This document shows positions 16,932 to 27,984 of a stretch of 64,000 nt of DNA, piece by piece. Each line of letters opens with the position of its first letter. Within the stretch, counting starts at the first letter, position 1. Under the pieces are notes generated by a model that searched no databases, was not told where the DNA came from, and saw only the letters and a program-made list of their open reading frames with translations. The DNA lies in NCBI GenBank assembly GCA_903892415.1, contig CAITIQ010000063.1, forward strand, positions 39,712 to 103,711. Direction: 5' to 3'. Position numbers and translations under genes: made by a program. This DNA comes from an uncultured delta proteobacterium (lineage in GTDB: Bacteria > Myxococcota_A > Polyangia > Polyangiales > Polyangiaceae).

Positions 16932-16959
16932 TTGACGGGGACAAAAGGGGGCCTAACGT
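16932..16959 (+). promoter_or_regulatory. putative sigma-70-type promoter of lon
   Basis: TTGACG (16932-16937) and TAACGT (16954-16959) are separated by 16 bases, close to the housekeeping consensus, about 50 bases before the lon ATG. A 17-bp palindrome abuts the -35. Confidence 0.45.
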
Positions 16960-17009
16960 CCGAATATTCGGGTTCGACGCCCACACGGGTCGCTCCCTCC
17001 GAGGAAACC

Positions 17010-19439
<2,430 letters not shown>

Positions 19440-19528
19440 CTCTATTCCAGGACTGTGCGGTTCATGGGTGAGCCGCACAATCCGACTTGCTTACCCAACC
19501 CCAGTCCCGATACCTTCGGAAGTCCTCG

Positions 19529-20671
19529 ATGAGGCCCTGCCCTAGCTGCGGATGGATGCTGCAAGACTCGGATCCGTCTTGCAACATGTGCGGCAACGCG
19601 ATGCCTGGCGCTGCCCCAGGGCCTGCTGCGCCCGCGCCACCACCACCACCCGCGGCATTCGCGCCGCCTCCTGTTCCCGGTCCAGCGGCTGGCGCCTACG
19701 CGCAACCAGCGGGAGGTGGGTACCCGGCTCCACCAGGTGGAGGTGGTTTTGGCGGAGCGCCTGGCGCCTTTTCTGCTGGCGGAGCAGGCGGCGAGATCCC
19801 GCTTTCTCCGTGGGCTGCCATGGCGCCGGTTGGGCGGGCGCCGCCTGCAGCGCCAAGCCAGCAACAGGCTGCTCCTCCGCTCCCACAGCCCCCAATGCCA
19901 TCGGTAGGTTTGGCGGGACCGCCGGCGGTCGTCGGTTTCGGCGCGCCGCCTGGTATGCCCGGCATGCCAGCCCCAGTGCCCCAAGGGTACCCGCAAGCTC
20001 CTCCTGGCTTCGCACAACAGCCGCAAGGCTACCCGCAGCAGGGTGGGTATCCCCAAGCTCCGGCTTTTGCTCCGCCGCCGAACGTCTCCGGTCAGATGCT
20101 CTCCCCGCAGCTTCAGGGGCCTCCCCCGATGAGCGGAGGCGGACCTGTCGCTCCGCCTCCAATCGTCGGCTTTGTTGGTGGAGTTGGACTCGCTTCGCCA
20201 GCACCGCCGATGGTCGCTCAAGGTCCGGGTTTTGGTCCTCCTCCTCCCGTTGCGCCGCCCCCTCCTGTGCCCCCTGCCGCTTTGCAGGAGGGCCCTGGTG
20301 CGCTCTCAGGGCCTGCTCGCGCACCGATGGCGCCCTCCACTGGCTCGGGCATTCTCGTTGGCTTCCTGGTGACCTTTCAGAACGAACCCAACGGGATCTT
20401 CTGGTCGATTCGTTCCGGGCGTACCCAGCTCGGGCGTGCAGGTTCAGACCGTGTCGATATTGGCATCAACGACGCCAGCTCGTCGTCGCGCCATGCGTCG
20501 ATCAACGCCGACCCGGCGACCGGGCAGGCCTACGTTCAAGACGACGGCTCGCGGAATGGAACCTTCTTGAACGAACAAAAGCTTGGTTCTGGCGAGCAGC
20601 GGCAGCTGCACGACAACGACCGGCTGCGCTTGGGCAGCACGACACTCGTCGTTAAGCTTCTGGTCTCGTAG
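19529..20671 (+). CDS. zinc-ribbon / proline-rich / FHA domain protein
   Basis: The 380-residue protein starts with a zinc ribbon (CPSCG...CNMCG, residues 4-23), followed by about 250 residues of low-complexity Pro/Gly/Ala/Gln, then a C-terminal FHA domain: GRTQLGRAGSDRVDIGIND, SSSSRHASINAD and DDGSRNGTFLNE. FHA domains bind phosphothreonine, so a partner could be a Ser/Thr kinase such as the one at 15331-16863 (inference). No signal peptide is seen, so it is cytoplasmic. The ATG at 19529 is the first codon before the zinc ribbon. A bidirectional terminator follows. Confidence 0.85.
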   Translation: MRPCPSCGWMLQDSDPSCNMCGNAMPGAAPGPAAPAPPPPPAAFAPPPVPGPAAGAYAQPAGGGYPAPPGGGGFGGAPGAFSAGGAGGEIPLSPWAAMAPVGRAPPAAPSQQQAAPPLPQPPMPSVGLAGPPAVVGFGAPPGMPGMPAPVPQGYPQAPPGFAQQPQGYPQQGGYPQAPAFAPPPNVSGQMLSPQLQGPPPMSGGGPVAPPPIVGFVGGVGLASPAPPMVAQGPGFGPPPPVAPPPPVPPAALQEGPGALSGPARAPMAPSTGSGILVGFLVTFQNEPNGIFWSIRSGRTQLGRAGSDRVDIGINDASSSSRHASINADPATGQAYVQDDGSRNGTFLNEQKLGSGEQRQLHDNDRLRLGSTTLVVKLLVS

Positions 20672-20704
20672 AACGGCGGGGACTGCGCAAAGTACGTCCG
20701 CGGC

Positions 20705-20742
20705 GATGGTTTGGCGCCGCATGAAGCGGCGCCAAAACCATC
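20705..20742. terminator. bidirectional terminator hairpin
   Basis: A 16-bp arm (GATGGTTTGGCGCCGC) and its complement, with one bulged A, surround an ATGAA loop. It sits between the FHA gene and the convergent lipoprotein gene and can serve both strands. Confidence 0.75.
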
Positions 20743-20748
20743 AGCACG

Positions 20749-21741
20749 TCACGGGCCAGCGCACTTCTTCAGTCCCTCTTGCAGCGAGCAAACCTTACTC
20801 AAACAGTCGTCGTTGCCGATGCACGCCTGCGAGTCCTCGCAGCGCTTTGCGCAGAAGCTACCGCCGCAATCGACGTCGGTCTCAGCACCATCCTGAATAC
20901 CGTTCTCGCAAAACGGCGGAGCGGCTGGAATGATGCATTCGTAATAGTTGATGGGAACGGGACTAGCGTCCTCAAGCTCACCTTCGATTGGTGGATAGTA
21001 GATGAAGAGCCGAACCACTCCGGCCGTTTCCACTCCACCCGAATTGAATTGGAGTTCTGCCTGCGGAGCGATGGCCTGGACACCAGGACAGTCGGCGAGC
21101 TGAAGCCGATTGAAGTTGAACGAACTCGCCGTGATTCCTTGTGTGGGGCAGGTCACGGAGAGCGTATCGGTGTCCTTGCCGCCGGCGATGTTGAACGTTC
21201 CACCAACGATGAACTCGTCACCAAGATCGGCTAGGTCGGTCCCCGGCGGTATCGGATCACCTTCGATCGTGATCGAGAAATCGTACTTGGCTCGGAACTC
21301 GATCTCGCCGCATTTGGTGGCGTCGGCGTTGATCATTTTGACCTTGATCGGCGCCAGGTTGTCCGGCGGCGGACTGGCGAGGTCAATTGGCGGGTCGAAC
21401 AGTACCTGGCCCCCACCCGTCAGAACGCAAAGGTCCAACTTGTCGCGTGTCAGGAACTGCCCGGCCTGGGTTGTGGGCGTAGCCCCACACTTGGTTTCAA
21501 CGTCGATGAAGAACTCGCGGTAGCAATTCTCCTCATCGCGGATCCAACCGCAGAAGTCGTCGAACTGGGTTGGCGAATCACAACCGCCGCCAGCGAGAAG
21601 AGCGACCGGCAACAGACTGGCTGTTGCGAGTAGCACACGCATCACCAACCGCGTGCTCTGCTGTCCGGTGATCGGCGCAGCCGACCCCTGTGGAGTCTGC
21701 CCTGCGCGGCTTTGAACTGACGACCTCGGTAAGGATTTCAT
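20749..21741 (-). CDS. lipoprotein with C-terminal cysteine-rich DCGG motif
   Basis: The mature part has a beta-rich domain (KVKMINADATKCGEIEFRAKYDF; YYPPIEGELEDASPVPINYYEC) and ends in NGIQDGAETDVDCGG...CEDSQACIGNDDC, a short cysteine repeat common on myxobacterial surface proteins. The lipobox LLAGGGC (Cys54) shows export. Two starts are possible: ATG at 21741 has an excellent GGAG site 8 bases upstream and gives a 33-residue N-extension; ATG at 21642 gives a textbook 21-residue leader but no good site. It follows the lipoprotein at 21759 by 17 bases. Confidence 0.78.
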   Translation of the reverse strand: MKSLPRSSVQSRAGQTPQGSAAPITGQQSTRLVMRVLLATASLLPVALLAGGGCDSPTQFDDFCGWIRDEENCYREFFIDVETKCGATPTTQAGQFLTRDKLDLCVLTGGGQVLFDPPIDLASPPPDNLAPIKVKMINADATKCGEIEFRAKYDFSITIEGDPIPPGTDLADLGDEFIVGGTFNIAGGKDTDTLSVTCPTQGITASSFNFNRLQLADCPGVQAIAPQAELQFNSGGVETAGVVRLFIYYPPIEGELEDASPVPINYYECIIPAAPPFCENGIQDGAETDVDCGGSFCAKRCEDSQACIGNDDCLSKVCSLQEGLKKCAGP

Positions 21742-21758
21742 CGCAAGATCTCCGAAGC

Positions 21759-22370
21759 TCAAAACTCAGTGTATCCGCCAGAAACAACGTAAGCGTCGTC
21801 AACCCCAGCGTAGGTGAAAGAGCCCCAACACTGCAGCTTGTACTTCACCGCAAAGCGAACGGCGTTTCCCAGATCGGATTTGGGCGCCAAGAGAGCAAGG
21901 TTCCCGCGGCGCAATCCCCACCAGCCGGGCCCGTGTTGAAGCAGCGAGTCATGGAGGTCCTTGGCCGCCGCGAATCGGTCCTTCAAGACCGCCAAACGAA
22001 GACGTAAAACCTCGGGCTCCTCACCCTCCTCCTGGCTGGTGATTTCGTACCAGTACAGATCTCCGCGCGCCTTGCGAGGTTTGAGGTTTAGTCCACGGGC
22101 CGCAAAGAAGCGCGTCAGATCTTCTTGATCAAGGTCGGCCAGAGCCATCCTCGTGTCGATGCCTTCGCAGCTCTTCTTCGAGAACTTGAAGTGGGTTAGG
22201 GAAACTGAAGGCTCCTGTGCCCCCTCGGGCGTGAGCAGGTAGTCATCCAACTCGACGTCGGACACGTCTGGGTAATCGATCCCAGAAGTGAGCCCTGGCT
22301 GACACCCTACCGAGAGTAGGAGACCAACCAACGCGGCGCCTCGCGCACGAAAATCCCAAACACCGGACAT
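21759..22370 (-). CDS. hypothetical lipoprotein
   Basis: A 203-residue product with a signal peptide ending LLSVGC (Cys23). The mature part has charged segments (LADLDQEDLTRFFAARGLNL; EPEVLRLRLAVLKDRFAAAKDLHD) and an aromatic C-terminus (QCWGSFTYAGVDDAYVVSGG). No family recognised. It is the first gene of a two-gene leftward unit with the DCGG lipoprotein, 17 bases downstream. It is divergent from another lipoprotein gene; the intervening region holds the small palindromes TTGC-acCCCC/GGGGCAA and TGCCTTC-C-GAAGGCA, which could be operator or stem sites. Confidence 0.72.
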   Translation of the reverse strand: MSGVWDFRARGAALVGLLLSVGCQPGLTSGIDYPDVSDVELDDYLLTPEGAQEPSVSLTHFKFSKKSCEGIDTRMALADLDQEDLTRFFAARGLNLKPRKARGDLYWYEITSQEEGEEPEVLRLRLAVLKDRFAAAKDLHDSLLQHGPGWWGLRRGNLALLAPKSDLGNAVRFAVKYKLQCWGSFTYAGVDDAYVVSGGYTEF

Positions 22371-22501
22371 GGTGCTGACGATATTTCATTGCACCCCCCT
22401 GGGGCAAACTCCGCGTGACGTCTGCCTTCCGAAGGCACGGCGAGGCCCGGGTGCACGCAGCCAACTTGGCTTTGCCCCTTGCAGTCGCATATCGTAGGAG
22501 T

Positions 22502-23134
22502 GTGGTTACCCATCGACTATGCGCGCTCGCGTCCCTGAGCCTTGCACTCGCCGCGTGCGGCGGCGCCCCGACTGCCCCGAAGGAAGACGAGGTCTTCTAT
22601 CTGCACGGGGGTGGTGTCATCGACAAGAACCGCAGTTACGAAGTCTACTTTCCGAAAATGGACGAGGAAAAGAGCGTCACGGTGCCTCGTCTCGTTGGCG
22701 TCGGCGTGCTTGATGGGGACGTGCGGCTCGCCCGGCCCATCGATTGGTCGATTCGCGATGCAGACTACACCGCCGAAAAGCGCTTCATTTCGTATCAGTC
22801 GCCTCGACAGTTCATCTTCTCGATTCTCGAACGTGTCGACCCTCCGACGGATCCCTGGTCCGAAGTCGAGAAACGCTACGAGAGTGAAACTCGCGACCTG
22901 CTTGGGAAGTTCCTCGCCTCACGGCACCCCATCGGCACGGCGAACTCACAGGGCCGCTCGTACATCGTGGAGTCCACCGTCAAGTCGAAACCGGAGAATC
23001 TCAAGTCCTACGCGACCGAGATCCTTGTCCGTTCTGACAAACGCGTCTTGCTGGTACAAGTCGTTCATCGCGGCGACATCGAGACGATCGGTGATGAAGT
23101 AAACGCGGCGATCTCCAGCATGATCGTCTACTGA
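22502..23134 (+). CDS. hypothetical lipoprotein, DcrB/DUF1795-like C-terminal part
   Basis: The GTG at 22502 gives a leader ending LALAAC (Cys19) and a 210-residue product; AGGAG is very close to it, so the start could be further upstream in frame. The C-terminal part (YIVESTVKSKPENLKSYATE, DKRVLLVQVVHRGDIETIGD, AISSMIVY) has the alternation and final beta strand of small DcrB/PsbP-like proteins; this is a resemblance, not a proven match. It converges on the T6SS gene tssG, and the structured repeat array fills the whole gap. Confidence 0.65.
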   Translation: MVTHRLCALASLSLALAACGGAPTAPKEDEVFYLHGGGVIDKNRSYEVYFPKMDEEKSVTVPRLVGVGVLDGDVRLARPIDWSIRDADYTAEKRFISYQSPRQFIFSILERVDPPTDPWSEVEKRYESETRDLLGKFLASRHPIGTANSQGRSYIVESTVKSKPENLKSYATEILVRSDKRVLLVQVVHRGDIETIGDEVNAAISSMIVY

Positions 23135-23135
23135 G

Positions 23136-23695
23136 TTCCACCGAAGGTGGATGCAGCAGACAAATGACTCGTTCCTTCTGGGAGAAGGACGGCCGAAGGC
23201 CCCGCATGTCCTTCGACTTGGTACGAGTCATTCCGCCGAAGGCGGATGCAGCAAACAGAATGACTCGGGCCCTCTGGGAGAAGGACGGCCGAAGGCCCCG
23301 CATGTCCTTCGACCTGGTACGAGTCATTCCGCCGAAGGTGGATGCAGCAGACAAATGACTCGTTCCTTCTGGGAGAAGGACGGCCGAAGGCCCCGCATGG
23401 TACGAGTCATTCCACCGAAGGTGGATGCAGCAGACAAATGACTCGTTCCTTCTGGGAGAAGGACGGCCGAAGGCCCGCATGTCCTTCTACCTGGTACGAG
23501 TCATTCCACCGAAGGTGGATGCAGCAGACAAATGACTCGTTCCTTCTGGGAGAAGGACGGCCGAAGGCCCCGCATGTCCTTCGACCTGGTACGAGTCATT
23601 CCACCGAAGGTGGATGCAGCAGACAAATGACTCGTTCCTTCTGGGAGAAGGACGGCCGAAGGCCCCGCATGTCCTTCAACCTGGTACGAGTCATT
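23136..23695. repeat. tandem array of six ~95-bp structured repeats
   Basis: Units start at 23136, 23231, 23327, 23410, 23504 and 23599 (lengths 95, 96, 83, 94, 95 and about 97). Each has (1) CCACC-GAA-GGTGG, (2) a long-range stem AATGACTCGT...ACGAGTCATT, (3) CCTTCT-GGG-AGAAGG and (4) GGCC-GAA-GGCC. GAAGGAC can pair instead with GTCCTTC around element 4, which excludes element 3. In unit 2 element 1 becomes CCGCC-GAA-GGCGG, changing both sides of one base pair. The array starts 1 base after one stop codon and touches the tssG stop, suggesting a role at the 3' ends of two convergent transcripts. No repeat spacing matches CRISPR. Confidence 0.9.
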
Positions 23696-24805
23696 TCAGC
23701 CGAGCGCTTCCACTTCCTCAAACGGGTTCGGCGGTGGTTCCGCACGCTCGATCTCTTCGTCGTTCTCGGGCTCCGGCTTCGGATCGTCGAGAGGCACAGT
23801 CAACACGAACGGCTTCTTGGGTCCGCCCAACCAAGCGGTTCGCTTGAGCGTCGATGCCCGAGGTGATCCGAGCTGGTAGCGCGGTGCGGCATCCGGCTTA
23901 ACGTGTAGTTCAAGCAGGACGTCGTAGATGCCACGAGTAAAGACGGCGCAGATGCCACGCAGGAGGGGGCGCTTGTGGCCTCCCGGAAGGAACGCGAGGT
24001 AGTCGTCGTAACCAAGTGGACCGAGAACAATCTTGTAGCGGCTCGACGCATCAAACACGTACCGCCCGATTGTCAGTGATTGACCCAAGTTAGCGTTCGC
24101 CTCGCCAAGCCTGTTTCGATACGGCTTCTCGATTGGGGTCCACGCGCCCACGAATTGCTCGATCTTCACACCCATATTCCCGAACATCTCGTGCAGCGCC
24201 ATGTTGAGGCCGCGAGCGCTGCGTGCGCGCCAAGCCAAGAGTGGGGCGTAGCGGAGAAAAAGGAACTTGTGGATCGGCGGACTGTGCGGACCGAAGCCAT
24301 CGATTCCGGCGGCGCACAACATGCGCTTGGTGAAGGGATCTTCGCCTTTCGACCGGTAGTTTACGTATAGCCGATACTTCGCCCAAGTGCGATAGAGCAG
24401 CGTCTGAATGCGGTGATGAATCACGTCGATCAGGTCGCGAACTGGTTGAGCTTGGCCTTGGTACTCCTCCATCGCGATGTTCTCGCTGATCTGCGAGAAC
24501 AGTGGCGACGAGGTGCCATAAAGGCTCAAGAACGTCGTGGTGACGCGCGTGCGCTCCACGCCGTCGGCTCCCTGCACAGAGCTGACGGAGTGCACATCGC
24601 TCGCCGGAAAGCTGAGCGACGCATTCGGCCGAACGCGCACGCGCTCCAATGCCGCAGGGCCGTGCCCACCAATGGCCGGCGCATCGCTGTGCACGCGCTC
24701 CAATAGGTACAAGAGCTGATAGAAGCCGTACCGGCTTCCCCGCTCAATGAAAGGGCCGAGGGCCGCTTTCAGATCAGGTAGCGGTGCCCGTTCTTCGGCT
24801 CCCAT
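23696..24805 (-). CDS. tssG: T6SS baseplate protein TssG (ImpH/VasB)
   Basis: TssG joins TssF and TssE in the baseplate wedge on which the sheath assembles. The 369-residue protein has the N-terminal FYQLLYLLERVH followed by VRVRPNASLSFPASDV, then TTFLSLYGTSSPL and the domain with NMALHEMFGN...EQFVGAWTP. The C-terminal extension (PLDDPKPEPENDEEIERAEPPPN) is acidic and not conserved. It overlaps tssF by 37 bases and is the last gene of hcp-tssE-tssF-tssG. The stop touches the structured repeat array. Confidence 0.93.
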   Translation of the reverse strand: MGAEERAPLPDLKAALGPFIERGSRYGFYQLLYLLERVHSDAPAIGGHGPAALERVRVRPNASLSFPASDVHSVSSVQGADGVERTRVTTTFLSLYGTSSPLFSQISENIAMEEYQGQAQPVRDLIDVIHHRIQTLLYRTWAKYRLYVNYRSKGEDPFTKRMLCAAGIDGFGPHSPPIHKFLFLRYAPLLAWRARSARGLNMALHEMFGNMGVKIEQFVGAWTPIEKPYRNRLGEANANLGQSLTIGRYVFDASSRYKIVLGPLGYDDYLAFLPGGHKRPLLRGICAVFTRGIYDVLLELHVKPDAAPRYQLGSPRASTLKRTAWLGGPKKPFVLTVPLDDPKPEPENDEEIERAEPPPNPFEEVEALG

Positions 24806-26538
24806 TTGTATTCCACGCGGGTGTTTTGTCCCGTCACAGTGAGTTGGGTGAACGAATTGAGGGCAACATAGGAAGCGAACATTTCGTTCAAGATGCTCGC
24901 GAAAAGGTACATGTCCCCTTCGCCAGCGAAACCACCTTCTTCAAGCTCCATGCGAGCAGCAATGCCCCGAATTGGGGCTCCACGAAAAAGTCTGTCGGTG
25001 GGACTCACTTCCACCGACTTGATGGCCGCCACCCTGAGTTGGTTTGCGCGAGCGGCTTGGCGATCGATCAGCGCCTGAAAGTTGTAGATGTCCACCGTGC
25101 CACGCAACACGTCCAACTCAGCGATGGATCGATAGGTCATCGCCATGTGAGCGAGAACGCGCCACTGAAGCTCACGCCCAATTGGCGGAGGAAGAGGCGG
25201 GGTTACTGGTGCAACGTTCGCGAAGGTCGCCACGGCTGGCGAGGTTGCCGTCGACACACGCAGATCTCCCAGCTTGAGTTGGGCTGGAAGGCGTCGATTC
25301 GTGCAGGTTGCCTCGATGCTTATCACATCGAAGTCAGGAAGGTTCTTCACATCCGCAGGGGTGCCAAACGACAAATAAACGTCGGCACCATCGCCTACTG
25401 CGGCTGGCCGAAGGTGGTGCTGGTAGAAGACACCACGTTCCGCCGCCTCCGGTTCGATCTCATGCTCGAACGAGAGGAAGCTTGGCAGCTTCACTCGTTG
25501 GCTGGTTTTGCGCGCGATGCCAATCACGTTGTCGATGGAGTACATCTCGTAGCCGCTCGGATCCCCACCGGAAGGTCGCACCAGGTATTCATGCTTGGCC
25601 TGGTCGGGCTTTATTGGGTCAGCCGGATGCGAAAACAGGTTTACGACGGGCGAGCAGAAGAGCTTGAAGTTCTCCTTCGTGACGCGTGTGTTGGGCGGTA
25701 GTGAGTCTTTGAACTGAATGAGAATGGCGAAGCGTTCCCCGACCTTCTCTCCAACGATCTTGTCGAAGCCGCCAACCTCAAAGAACGCAAATTTTTGCGG
25801 TAGGGTGAAGTACTCCTGTAGCAGCCGAAAACCCGGGTACACCGTGTCCGGGTAGGGGATCAGCGCCTGCTCTTCTGCAAAGCCAATGAGCTCCAACGAA
25901 CGTCTCTGGGGCACCGTGAGGACGTGATCCTTGCCCGAGCTGTCCACCGACGCGAGCGCGTAGCTATCAACGTGCTCCCCCAACCACAGGCGAAGATCAT
26001 CCTGCAGTCGTCGGTCACCGTGAATGTAGAAGCGAATGGCTTTGAGGTTTAGTGCTGCGAAGTTTGCTCCCCCGGTCATCCGGAGCTCGATCCTCAGCGT
26101 TTGAGCGAGGGTCTGACCCGTGTCGACGCGCACGTCATCAATAGCTACCGGAAGGAGTTCAACCTCTTGGGTGGTGCGGAATCGACACGAAACCCCATCC
26201 ACTGGGACCGACCCAACTTCTGCGCCGCGCTGGACTATGAGGCGTTCACGAACGACGTTCGGAAGCGGCGTGAACTCAACGATGCTCGTTGACGGAACCT
26301 GCCTCACGTAGTGAGGGAACAGCAGCGCTGCCACCGAGTGGATGACCTCGGGCAGCTCGTCATCGATTTTCTGACGAATCTTCCCCGAAAGGAACGCCGT
26401 GCCTTCAAGCAGCCGCTCCACATCGGGGTCACCACCACGCTCCGCGAGCATCGGCGCGATACCGGGATAGGCTGACGCGAACTCTTTGCCGAGATCGCGA
26501 AGGTACGCGAGCTCGTCCTGGAAGTACTTGTTGAACAT
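24769..26538 (-). CDS. tssF: T6SS baseplate protein TssF (ImpG/VasA)
   Basis: The 589-residue protein begins with MFNKYFQDELAYLRDLGKEFA and ERLLEGTAFLSGKIRQKIDDELPEV, the family signature, and contains LIPYPDTVYPGFRLLQEYF. TssF forms the core of the T6SS baseplate wedge with two copies per TssG. It overlaps the next gene tssG by 37 bases, which suggests coupled translation, and is 48 bases downstream of tssE. Length is the usual 590. Confidence 0.96.
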   Translation of the reverse strand: MFNKYFQDELAYLRDLGKEFASAYPGIAPMLAERGGDPDVERLLEGTAFLSGKIRQKIDDELPEVIHSVAALLFPHYVRQVPSTSIVEFTPLPNVVRERLIVQRGAEVGSVPVDGVSCRFRTTQEVELLPVAIDDVRVDTGQTLAQTLRIELRMTGGANFAALNLKAIRFYIHGDRRLQDDLRLWLGEHVDSYALASVDSSGKDHVLTVPQRRSLELIGFAEEQALIPYPDTVYPGFRLLQEYFTLPQKFAFFEVGGFDKIVGEKVGERFAILIQFKDSLPPNTRVTKENFKLFCSPVVNLFSHPADPIKPDQAKHEYLVRPSGGDPSGYEMYSIDNVIGIARKTSQRVKLPSFLSFEHEIEPEAAERGVFYQHHLRPAAVGDGADVYLSFGTPADVKNLPDFDVISIEATCTNRRLPAQLKLGDLRVSTATSPAVATFANVAPVTPPLPPPIGRELQWRVLAHMAMTYRSIAELDVLRGTVDIYNFQALIDRQAARANQLRVAAIKSVEVSPTDRLFRGAPIRGIAARMELEEGGFAGEGDMYLFASILNEMFASYVALNSFTQLTVTGQNTRVEYKWEPKNGHRYLI

Positions 26539-26586
26539 CCGGCGGACTCAGTCGACTCGAAGCACCCGTACCCTGTCAACTGGTGT

Positions 26587-27012
26587 CTACATCTCTTGCA
26601 GCTGAGCGTTGCCATGCTCGTCGAGAGAGGCACCAATCCTGACGGGTTGTCGACGGCCATCTGGCAGCAGGATGTGTCCGCTTACCTCGAAAATCATGGC
26701 GGGCATTCCAACATCATTGGTGTTGCGCACATGTCGAATCTGAACGTTCTTTAATCGAGGCTCGTAAAGTTGAATGCTGGCCTTGACGCCACGCTGCATC
26801 AGCCCAACCGCCTCCGACATGTCGTGCAGAAGATGGGTGACATCTGGAACGCCGTAGTCGGGGCAGGTAAGCGAGGACCCCTGCCGCGTGCTCAACATCG
26901 TTCGTAGGTGCGACACCACCGACGTCGCGAGGTCCTCAGCGCGCCAGGCGCTCCGTTCACTGCTGTGCGGATCCGCTGCCCGTTCGAGTTTCGTAAAAAG
27001 GGAGTTCGACAT
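26587..27012 (-). CDS. tssE: T6SS baseplate protein TssE (gp25-like)
   Basis: TssE is the phage gp25-like subunit that starts sheath assembly. The 141-residue protein has the conserved SSLTCPDYGVPDVTHLL and the gp25 core LMQRGVKASIQLYEPRLKNVQI...FEVSGHILLPDG. The ATG at 27012 is used; the longer frame to 27066 starts in the short hcp-tssE gap and lacks protein character. It lies 75 bases downstream of hcp. Confidence 0.93.
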   Translation of the reverse strand: MSNSLFTKLERAADPHSSERSAWRAEDLATSVVSHLRTMLSTRQGSSLTCPDYGVPDVTHLLHDMSEAVGLMQRGVKASIQLYEPRLKNVQIRHVRNTNDVGMPAMIFEVSGHILLPDGRRQPVRIGASLDEHGNAQLQEM

Positions 27013-27087
27013 GGGGCCCCACAAAGGCAAACTGCCAGCGCAACGAGTTGCACTAGCAGTCTGCACGAGTTGGTTATGAAAGTCAGC

Positions 27088-27594
27088 TCAGGTGGGAGCG
27101 AGCCAATCGTCTTGCCAAACCTTGTTGCCAAGCTTCCAGGTGCCTTCGATCTTTTGGTAGACCAGGCTCACCACGATCATGTTCTCGTAGCGCTGGAGGT
27201 CGGGGTTCTTGTTGTTCAACATCTCGAACTCAATCTTCGAGACGAACGCGTTCGTGAGCTTCACCTCGTAGGTAAGGGTCTCAACGCCCTGACCACCGGC
27301 GGTGCCAAGCTTGTTAGCTGAGAAGAAGGCGAGCACTACGTTCTTGAGCGACTCGTTGTAAACGAGCGCCTGATGCCACATCGGCAGCGACTGATCGTAG
27401 TACATGCGGGTGGTGATCGGCGCGTGGATGCGCTTGCCGGTCGCCTGGCCGCTCGCGATATCGCGCGGGCTCATGATGTTGTGGCTGCAAGCGATGATCT
27501 CGATCCAGCCTTCACGGCCCTTCTGGATCACGCCGCCCTTGAAATTGTTCTGCTTCTCTCCCTGAACCGCGCTGTAGTAGGCGTTGAGTGCCAT
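27088..27594 (-). CDS. hcp: T6SS tube protein Hcp (TssD)
   Basis: Hcp hexamers form the inner tube that is expelled by the contracting sheath. The 168-residue protein matches the usual length and has IQKGREGWIEIIACSHNI, TGKRIHAPITTRMYYDQS and the C-terminal beta hairpin. Instead of a Cys- or Met-rich N-terminus it starts MALNAYYSAVQG. It is the first gene of hcp-tssE-tssF-tssG with GAGGAG about 11 bases upstream. No VgrG gene lies next to it. Confidence 0.96.
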   Translation of the reverse strand: MALNAYYSAVQGEKQNNFKGGVIQKGREGWIEIIACSHNIMSPRDIASGQATGKRIHAPITTRMYYDQSLPMWHQALVYNESLKNVVLAFFSANKLGTAGGQGVETLTYEVKLTNAFVSKIEFEMLNNKNPDLQRYENMIVVSLVYQKIEGTWKLGNKVWQDDWLAPT

Positions 27595-27984
27595 TCTTGA
27601 ATCAACTCCTCGGTTGCTTTATCTCGAATTGAAAGCTCGGCGTCTTTGCCGGGCGAGCAAAAGGAGACTGGCTAGCCGATATTCCCGGTGGTTGAACACG
27701 CCGCGGACAGGGCAACCTTCCCTCCCCGAGCACGTGCGCCCTTGGCCCGAGCACCAAGGTGACAAGTCAAGAGGCTAAGCCGGTTTTAGTTCGCGTCAAC
27801 TGTGCCGGCACAATAAAGTAAGACATTGTGTTCCAGTGCTTTCCGCCTAAAAACGAAGAGATATCGGTCGCAGCACTGGCATGAAGAATGCTCTCAAACC
27901 AAGCGCCCAGCGGTGGCCTTGATTACGATTGTCACCAGCGACAATTTTTCCCTTTTCCAAGGTCGTGGTACCAATCGGTTCCTC
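27595..27984. other. divergent intergenic region, 390 bases
   Basis: This gap separates hcp (leftward) from the lipoprotein at 27985 (rightward) and must hold promoters for both. I see no convincing small ORF. A sigma-54-like element on the + strand is annotated separately. On the - strand, CGGCACAGTTGACGCG (27806-27791) has correctly spaced GG and GC but differs from the sigma-54 consensus at several positions. The region is AT-richer than its neighbours at 27781-27850. Confidence 0.5.
27877..27892 (+). promoter_or_regulatory. candidate sigma-54 promoter for the lipoprotein at 27985
   Basis: TGGCATGAAGAATGCT matches TGGCACG-N4-TTGCW except for two bases, with GG and GC exactly 10 bases apart. 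The predicted start would lie about 80 bases before the ATG. Some T6SS loci are controlled by sigma-54; no activator gene or site is visible in this window. Confidence 0.35.

Noticed and set aside
23136..23695. CRISPR array
   Set aside because: Whole units of about 95 bases repeat without unique spacers, and no cas gene is near.
23151..23866. ORFs running through the repeat array (peptides such as QQTNDSFLLGEGRPKAPH repeated)
   Set aside because: Unit lengths of 83-96 bases shift the reading frame between units, the same peptide appears in different frames, and the DNA is constrained by inverted repeats rather than codons.
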